Part shown: positions 56,901 to 64,000 of the stretch, piece by piece
Layout: each line of letters begins with the position of its first letter
Numbering within the stretch: position 1 is the stretch's first letter
DNA from: Ancylostoma caninum
Taxonomy: Eukaryota > Nematoda > Chromadorea > Rhabditida > Ancylostomatidae
Assembly (NCBI GenBank): GCA_037903475.1
Contig: JBAJFG010000047.1
Coordinates: forward strand, 906,001 to 970,000
Direction: 5' to 3'
DNA: 64,000 bases
Made by a program: the position numbers and the translations under genes
Notes under the pieces: model-generated
What the model saw: the letters and a program-made list of their open reading frames with translations, nothing else
Told to the model about the DNA's origin: nothing
Databases searched by the model: none

Positions 56901-57009
56901 TCACCAATAGAAACTACTCTGAAATTTCCAAATAAAAAACTACTCACCCAGCTTGCACGCTCTTATCATTTGCACAAGCAGAACGATTAAATCCAGTCGA
57001 CTGTCCCAC
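50959..57009 (-). CDS. NHL-like beta-propeller protein with charged N-terminal half, 22 exons
   Basis: Minus-strand exons: 57009-56948, 56785-56701, 56632-56465, 56399-56256, 56171-56101, 55739-55634, 55487-55344, 55208-55079, 55012-54951, 54808-54734, 54543-54487, 54400-54316, 54236-53899, 53763-53670, 53595-53518, 53428-53334, 52973-52865, 52555-52448, 51658-51550, 51453-51375, 51312-51156, 51071-50959 (stop TAA). All phases close, giving 2469 bp or at least 822 residues. The N-terminal half is acidic (IIDLVDADDGDTNSVEVLED), then basic and Ser/Arg-rich. The C-terminal half has propeller-like blades, clearest at VRCDDSGHILVADARAHSLK. NHL propellers bind RNA or proteins; no RING or B-box is seen, so a TRIM assignment is not supported. 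One intron appears to use a GC donor (after 56701). More 5' exons are likely. Confidence 0.75.
52714..52820. repeat. Foldback MITE family B, copy 2
   Basis: Ends TACGGTCTCTCTAGAAATCC and AGATTTTTGAGAGAGACTGTA flank CACGCTGCACCGGCC. Intronic in the NHL-like gene. A half-end (GGAAGGACTGTACA) also occurs near 59155. Confidence 0.6.
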
Positions 57010-57260
57010 CTGCAAAAGGTGAATGAACCATCTATTAATGAACATTTGGATAAATGAATACTACTGCAGCAAAGAATTCAAAACTCGTTATTACAACGAG
57101 TGAGAAAGAAAGACGATGTTGCGTGGGCTAAATATAGCCTACTTCACTGCGGAAAATACACAGATGCCACAGAAAAAAGCGCACGAAACTGCGCTCTTTT
57201 CTTACAGGGTGACGAGTAAGGCAGGCAACATGTACGAATGCTCGACGCACTTGAAGCAGA

Positions 57261-57370
57261 CTATGGTGATAAAACGTCGAGTACAGTTTGGGTAAACTTA
57301 TTTAGAATGGTTACTCTAGCCAGAGGTACTACTACATACACTTCGGCGGTTCCACTAGTGACCCTAAACT
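57261..57370 (-). CDS. Tentative further 5' exon of the NHL-like gene
   Basis: The acceptor TTTTTTTCAG precedes an open block reading FRVTSGTAEVYVVVPLARVT on the minus strand. A GTACTC donor at about 57282 would end it. Linkage to the exon at 57009 cannot be tested by phase alone. Confidence 0.25.
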
Positions 57371-60144
57371 GAAAAAAAAGACTTTCACTGAGGATTTGTA
57401 TGCAAGGTAGTTGAAGGCCACGAATATCGTAGTTATTCTGCATGATGATGTTAATTTTAGTGATTTTTTTTTCAGTTCAAGTTTGGCTCTGCACTCAGAT
57501 CTTTCTGAAAACTTGCATGCAAGAGCTTCTGGATGTGCTATGATAGAACTTTAGCATTATAACATCGGTTTCGTTGATTTTCTCCAATCAAATTCGTCTC
57601 TTTGCGGCAGCGCAGCTGTGGATTTTCATAGTTTTTGTAGTTGATTTGACGTTTTCCTCTAGAATGTTTACCATAGTTTACCATGCTTGTGATCAGCACC
57701 TTCGAAAACCAATTTAGGCAAGTTTAAGAAGGATTTCACAGGACAACAAAAATTGAAAAAAAAAACAAAATCAATAAAATCAGTGTTATCTTGCATGAGA
57801 AGGTGCACCCTAGAATAACGATGGAAGGACTCCGATGTGGGGATCAAGGTGAGGTAAAAGTCGGTGGACAGTGTGTCTGCGACGGGTTCAACCAGACCCT
57901 GTACCACCCTCCACGATCGACTCGAAATTACTCGCATGCGATTTCACCATGCATGCACATAGAAACCTGAATGCGACTGACGTCAAGCTAAGACTGGAGG
58001 GAGGAAAGTTACCGCACAATTTTGCATCAATAGGGACCCGGAGAGTGGCGCATTATACCTAGAGAGAGGGGTGGTGCCAAACTCTACAAGTGGTCAGTTT
58101 CGTCAAGAGGCCAATTACGGGTCTCGTCTGTGCCGCCCCCTCCAGGCATAATGCTCCACACCCGTAACGCACATCCCATTTGGGTATTGAGTGGGTGCCG
58201 CCACGTCTCTAACGTCGCATCGCATGCATCACCCAACAGTTTTACTTTTTTTTTTTTGAAACAAATCGCACAACAGCACCATGGTGTGACCATACCCAAT
58301 CAGGAACGACTTCGCAGGTTTTTGTTCGTGTTGGGCAGCCAGATAGCTGGTCTTTTTTGGCCACACAAAAACTGAGGCGACAGTACGCTGGCTCACAAGG
58401 TCAAACTAGCAGTGAACTAGTAGGTTGAAAGAAAAGAAGAAAAAAAAAACAGACCGGGCGGTAGTGGCTTTTAATCCGATCCCGAGCCGATTTCCACGTT
58501 TCGTTGTTGCAACTTTCATAAATAACCTCTATATCGTCGTCTCCGTCCATATTTCCTGAATAAGTGTCTGGTTAAAGCGGCAAACCAAGCAAGTTCTTCC
58601 GTATAGAAAACAAGGAACACTTCAGAGCAGAATAAACGCAGACAAGATCATATGCAAAAACGTGGGTGGGTGCACGACAACAGGAAAATAGGTTAAAACA
58701 ACAAAGTTGCAAACATAAGAGATAGAGCTCGAATATATGTGTTTCAAAAACAAATAAGCATAATTATCAATCGGAGATTAGGAGTGATCACAGACGCAAC
58801 AGTGAAGACCGACTGGAAACGAGGAAATGATAACCTTGATATCACTTCTGTGGGGTTTAACAGGTTAAAACCACAGCACAGATGTTCGTGGGAAGAATGA
58901 CAACTTTTTCCCATTATAATAGTTCGTAATGAGCGTTACGTAAAAATCCGTTAGCGAATACATGCGCTGTCGCTCCGGTACGCTGAAGACATACTCCACG
59001 TGAAGTATAGCACTCTACATCGCCTGATCGCTTGATCAATAACGAATCGTGGCGGGACCTGCTCGACCCTCTCACTTGAGGCATGCTCCCCACGCATCCA
59101 TCGCTCAGATCCCACCGCATTTCTGCACTCACGAAATCCGTCCATCTCTTTATGGGAAGGACTGTACACTGGCTAATGACACTTTGCCTGTACACATAGC
59201 ACCCCCCGCAGATGAACACGACAAGTGTGTAAACCTGTACATGAATCAAATAGAATCCCAGCGAGTGGAGAATTTTCAGAGCAAATTAGTTCTTTGAAAT
59301 TTTCTCATTATAAATCAGTTAATACTGAAGATACCATTTGGTTCGGTCTAGCAAATGTCATCCACCTGCTCCCCTAACCTATGTGCTCTACAAACATCGA
59401 GGAAAAATAGGATTTTTCTTTAATGAAGATGCAACTCACTTTCTAAGGAGACCTTAGCTATGAGCACACCAAAAAAAAACTAAACTTGGCGAAAAATTTT
59501 AACGCAATGACGTAGCCAATATTCTAATGTAAGAAAAACGACAAAGGCGCACGAAAAAACTGAAATCATCCCTTAGTAGCAATGAAATGGTTAGTGCCAC
59601 CAATCATTACAATCGAGAAGGGCATCACTGAACAAGGCATCTTCCCAAAGGAGAGGATTGCGCAACACGAAAGAGATGATGCAATGGAATCCTAACGCGA
59701 ACGATGACCGAACACGTAACTCGCACAAACCCCCGTGGGCCTTCTGAAATTGTTTTCCTCCCTGGGTGTTATTTTACGAGCTGATCATGAAGATCATACT
59801 CATACCGTACAGCAAGGTTATTTGCACGGTTACGGGCACGTCAAAGTAATGAAGAGGAAGAAAATGCTAATTTTGTCATGAGAATGGTAGTATACTGTGA
59901 AATTAAAGTTAGTACTCGTGATCAGCATACCGGATGACTCCATTGTGCACAGTCTCAAGAGATCCTGTGAGATGTTCTTTCTACCGAATACCTATCGTAC
60001 CCCTTTAAATACGGGGTCTCGGTACAAAATGAGCATGATTTTCGTAATGTGCATCGAATGATCCCTGTTGGCAAAGTTTGATGGGAAACGATGACTTTGG
60101 GATATTTGTTACACAACTGGCCAAATATGTACTTGTTAGCTTAG
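57371..60144. other. No gene recognised
   Basis: The frame 57668-57937 (minus) reads LVEPVADTLSTDFYLTLIPT and looks protein-like but has no splice support. Frames at 58084-58299 overlap a region rich in simple tracts. The segment around 59960-60030 carries the TCGGTACAAAATGAGCATGA module of the dispersed family seen at 17.5 and 62.5 kb in reverse. Confidence 0.3.
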
Positions 60145-61520
60145 AAAGTGCACATGTGACTTCGTCAGCAATTACGGCTGCAGCACGGTGTCGGACGAGC
60201 ACTGGTTTGATCGAAAAAGGCCGCCGCGAGATGCATCTGGTAGGGGATTGCTAACCAAGGGAAACATTAAATTGCAAGAAATCACACCATATATTAAGTG
60301 TTCGGAAAAGTTTCCCGCCACTTTTGAGCTGTCTTTTCAAATTTATTGTTCTTTTTCAAAACAACCAATAATTACATGGTACAGGTGGCATCATTATTGA
60401 CAGGAACTCCGGCGATAGCAATGGGGTTTATTGGCAGCAGCTGCGAGTGAATGGTTCCATTTTAATTCCACCAAACACTGAGCAATGCCTTCTCTGGATA
60501 GTTCTTGTTTTGCCACTAGAGTCCCAGCTTACCAGCGACCAAGCCGCCCTCGCTTTCTCATGTGATTTACCTGGGAAGCCCACTTCTCGTCACTATTAAT
60601 CAAGTTGTCGAGCGAAGTGGAAATCTGCGGAAAAGTCAAAAAGTTTAAGCACACATCTCTCAGCACTTAAGGCTGAGGCAGCTCAGATCAGTGTGAATAC
60701 ATGAGTCGCATTCTCTTGTCTCTCTGAAGAGATGTAGATGAATAGCTATGGAATTCAGATAGCACTGATGTTCCCTCACTAGCTCATGGGCATCACTCCG
60801 AAGACTTTTTTCAAACAGCTCCAGGAGGCGCTCTCCAACCACCTCGACCAGTCGACCAAATCCTAGTATATCTCAGGCCGAGATAGCCGTCGTCAAATCA
60901 GCGGGACCAAATGTTTACAATGTATTAAGATTCGCTGGAGAGGCCTATATTAAGAAGTATATTTTGCCGCACCGCTCTCGTTCCCGTGTTTTATGAATTT
61001 TCAAAGCAGGAGCAGTTCGGTCCAATACGCATGTGGCAAAGCGTGGACCGTATGCCAAAGCAATCGACTAATTCTCCTCACATCGTCACTATCAACGTCA
61101 CAAGAATGTAAAAAGCGGGAAGGATGAAACTGCTGTGCGAAAGACCTCGTTGCCTAGTGGACGAAGCTGTTCGATGGAGATGAGAAGAAATCAGCCGATT
61201 TCTTTGCACGTAAGGCTAGATATTCATTATGCCGGTGTGATAAAAGAGTGCAAACAATAAACAACCGTGACAGAATACTGATAGAAATTTGATATGAAAA
61301 AAATATTGCCTAGGCTTTACTTGTGTAGTGGATAGAAAGTTCCTGAACAGCTACGAAATGATGAGAAGAGAAAGAGAGTGGCGGCAAACTTTTCTGACAA
61401 TCTAATACATACTAGAACCTAAAAAGGAAAGTGTAAAAAGCAGATCGAACCAGCCGATTAGAAGAGCGATACCGTGCCGCAGCCACAATTGCAGACAAGG
61501 TCCCAGACGCACTCCCAGAT
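60145..61520. mobile_element. Larger element of the GACTTTGTCTGCAATTACGG family (copy 4)
   Basis: Left end GACTTCGTCAGCAATTACGG followed by CTGCAGCACGGTGTCGGACGA; the right end, on the other strand, reads GGACCTTGTCTGCAATTGTG then GCTGCGGCACGGTATCG. Terminal inverted repeats of about 50 bp bound about 1.37 kb. No transposase frame is evident inside. It may represent a longer relative of the three ~230-bp MITEs. Confidence 0.6.
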
Positions 61521-61731
61521 TACCAAGGAATGTTTCAATATGACAATGGATTATTGATAATCACAGCAGAGCAAGAAGCGTAGTCTGAGAAAGGAAACAA
61601 GCTGGAATTCTAAATGTCACTTACAAAAGATTCAGGCTACAGATGTTTATCAGTTGAAAAAATAGGAGAAGTGCCTATCATAGATAGAACATTCAAGGAA
61701 ATTGAAAACACTAATTAACATCGCTATGTAG

Positions 61732-61983
61732 CAGTGGCGGATGCAGAAAGTGGGCGGGAGGCGGAGGGGGGGGGGGGGCGTTGGAAAAAGTGGGGTCTCC
61801 ATCTCTTTGGGAACCCAAATGGAAAGTAAAATTAATTGAAATATTAATCCTCTCCAACAAAGATTATAATAATAAATAATGAATAAAAATCATACTAAAA
61901 ATAATAATAATAATGAACAACTAAAAGTAGACTAATACAAGATTTTTATTTGTATTGTAAAGTAATTTCGAAATCCGTCACTG
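61732..61983. mobile_element. hAT-type MITE, second well-preserved copy
   Basis: Left end CAGTGGCGGATGCAG; the right end is shortened to CCGTCACTG. Flanks CTATGTAG and GTATGTAG form an 8-bp duplication with one mismatch. The AT-rich core is collinear with the copy at 40.8 kb. Confidence 0.8.
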
Positions 61984-62456
61984 GTATGTAGAAGGAACAA
62001 GAGACAACTGTAATCTGTTCCATTGGGGGAAGATAGTTGCAGAGATAATGAGGAAAGTAGCGCGGTAAAGTGCGGTGCTTGGAGAGGCAGGAGATAAATG
62101 CAGACAGTAGACACAATTGCTCAACTTTTGTTACCTTTGAAATAGAGTGAAGTATGGAAGTAGTCCAAGAACTAATTCCATAGTGCTCAGCTACGAATGC
62201 ACTGCGATACTTTTCAACGATGTTAAAAGTTACGCAAAAGTGCCTTCGCTCTATGATGCTGTCCTTTGCAAAGTTCCAATAACATGTTTTCAGTACACAA
62301 AATGTTTCCTTTTAATTCTCAGCGACGAAGAGACATGAATGGGTAGAAGAGAAACGAAGTAACGAAAGTACAATAAGTGCAGTATGCGGGGTGTGGTGGA
62401 CAGCCAAGCTTGAATAAACATTCCATTAGCCGTGATTGTATCAATGTTGAAAACAT
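61984..62456. other. No gene recognised
   Basis: Short frames only; no repeat or RNA feature could be supported. Confidence 0.3.
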
Positions 62457-63027
62457 GAAATATTGGCACTTTCCACTTGTTCTGCCACAAAATCCCAAAA
62501 TCAAAAATTACTCTGAGACTCCATACAGTAGGGTTATTTGACATGCTGATCACAAATATGACACTCGTTTTGTGCCGTAACCCCACTTGGGTAGGGTTAT
62601 GGCAGGGTTGGGCAAATGCGGTATCTCACAGAATCATCTGAATTTATGTCTAAGGGGGTGATTTGATATGCTGATCACGAATATCATACTCGTTTAGTAC
62701 CGCAACCCTAATTGGGTAGCGTTACGGCAGGGTTAGGGTAAGTACAGTCCATGGGAAGACCTCAAGTTTCTTTCAACCTGCAAAATCAATGTGATATTCT
62801 TAATCAGCATGTCGAATATCCCCCGTAGACAAAAACCCAGGTGATTCCATGAGATACCTTACTTACCCTAGCCCTGCCGTAACCCTACCCAGGTGGGGTT
62901 ACGGTACGAAGTGAGTGTGATATTCGTAATCAGCATGTCGAACAACCCTGCTGTATGAAGTTTCAGAGAAATTTTTGATTTTGAGATTTTGGAGCAGAAC
63001 AAGTGGAATAGCGCCGAAATATTTAGT
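62457..63027. repeat. Palindromic cluster of dispersed-repeat modules
   Basis: Outer arms CCACTTGTTCTGCCACAAAA and TTTTGGAGCAGAACAAGTGG pair, as do inner modules around TTTGACATGCTGATCAC and GTAATCAGCATGTCGAA. Each arm holds about two ~115-bp modules containing TTTTGTGCCGTAACCC and GGGTAGGGTTATGGCAGGGT. Related modules form the 17.4-18.2 kb block. Confidence 0.75.
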
Positions 63028-64000
63028 ACGATAATGGTAGTTTTGAGGCGGATATAGGACGAAGTCCCAGTCAATACATTGTAAACAAAAATCCCAGAGA
63101 AATCCCAGATGGCATTTGCAATACCTACACCATGCACCGTTTTTGGAAGACGCACTGAGCACCACAGTCATGACATGAGTTACAGACAAAGATTGCCAAT
63201 CGATATTGCACGACCCATCTGTTGCAAAGATTTTCGATTGCATCACCATCGGCAGACAACTCTGCTTAAAGAACACTTTCGTCCTTGAGTGTTCCACTCA
63301 GACAAAGAGCCTGAAGGATTTATTGCGGGAAAGAGCGGTGTCTCCTAAGCCCTAATAAGGATGAATATAACACAGAAAAAGGTAGAAAGCAGAGCTATTT
63401 AGTCAGTAGAATGAAGACCGGTGGCTGCTGTTTAGCACAATGTTTTTTTAAAGAACACGAGTACAAAGGGCCTTCTATGCTCATCTAGAACGTTCGAGAT
63501 TTTTATTGGGTCGAAACTCAGCCCTAAATCGATCTAGATCTAGTTCAGTAGATAGAATGAGGACCCCCAATCCTAGGTCCCAGTTCCACAACATTCTTAA
63601 TGTGCTGCACGTGTTGTGGCCTGTTATCTATGGTGTCGCAATTTATATATTTGACACTTGATTATAGCAAAAGAATCGTTTTAACTCTATCCCATTTGAA
63701 AGAATAGTTATACTCTAACAGGAGTTTGATAGAAACAAGAGGAAGAAAAAGGAAAGTCTGAAGAGACCCTGTGATGGGTTACGTAACCGATCCGATCAGA
63801 AGTCAGGTTCGTCTTCTAGAGAAACGTTTTGGAAGACTTCAAACACAATGGCTATGATGTAGCTGGGAACACACGAGGAATCTGCGAAATGAAAGTGTGG
63901 TTTCCCGTGCAGATTCTCGCCCTGAAATTCGTAGGTCCCGTCACGCAGAAATCACGCTCGATTCTGCAAGTGACTTGGCCCATGTGAAGTGGCCTGGTCA
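63028..64000. other. No gene recognised
   Basis: Minus-strand frames 62868-63155 and 62899-63297 overlap the preceding repeat and have no recognisable domain. The rest shows no feature I can support. Confidence 0.3.

Noticed and set aside
1..64000. CRISPR arrays, bacterial operons, rRNA genes
   Set aside because: The sequence is eukaryotic in exon structure and repeats; the only regular tandem array is the 90-bp satellite, which has no unique spacers, and no rRNA-like segment was recognised.

Overview
The window reads as nuclear DNA of a parasitic nematode, most likely a strongylid (hookworm-like) worm. The evidence is compact genes with many small exons, TTTCAG-type splice acceptors, nematode-style VWA/EGF modular proteins, and a very dense load of foldback MITEs, mariner-like elements, a BEL/Pao-like LTR retrotransposon and a Penelope-like element. 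Species is an inference; nothing here names it.

Layout. 1-19 kb is almost gene-free and made of repeats: a 1.1-kb inverted repeat with tRNA-like B boxes (3.77-4.87 kb), two nested mariner-like transposons with intact TA duplications (6.38-8.22 kb), a homogenised ~90-bp satellite whose unit is a perfect hairpin (9.64-10.70 kb), a 475-bp foldback (11.6-12.1 kb), a pair of 20-bp palindromes and an ACTGTAG-rich block (17.3-18.2 kb). At 19.68-20.54 kb lies the 3' end of a plus-strand gene of unknown function.

21.25-31.93 kb is one LTR retrotransposon insertion: 890-bp LTRs (TGTCG...CGACA, about 4 differences) flanked by a 5-bp duplication GAACT. It carries a gag with three zinc knuckles and a decayed aspartic-protease segment, but I see no reverse transcriptase, RNase H or integrase. 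A complete Penelope-like element (23.44-26.77 kb; identical 320-bp terminal repeats, 902-codon RT plus GIY-YIG ORF) is inserted inside it. Each Penelope repeat contains a hammerhead-ribozyme-like core. The LTR element landed 52 bp past the stop codon of a small minus-strand gene (31.98-32.96 kb).

35.25-47.2 kb holds a minus-strand modular gene for a secreted or surface protein with VWA-like and EGF-like modules and a possible GPI-type tail. One of its exons is split by a 269-bp hAT-type MITE with a perfect 8-bp duplication. 50.96-57.01 kb holds a 22-exon minus-strand gene encoding at least 822 residues: an acidic then basic N-terminal half followed by an NHL-like beta-propeller. Its exon phases close perfectly, unlike those of the VWA/EGF gene, where several junctions are off by one base. 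57-64 kb is again mostly repeats.

At least four MITE/foldback families recur across the window and fill the introns of the minus-strand genes. The genes show no operon-like arrangement. The most notable items are the nested, recently active retroelements and the MITE that breaks a coding exon.
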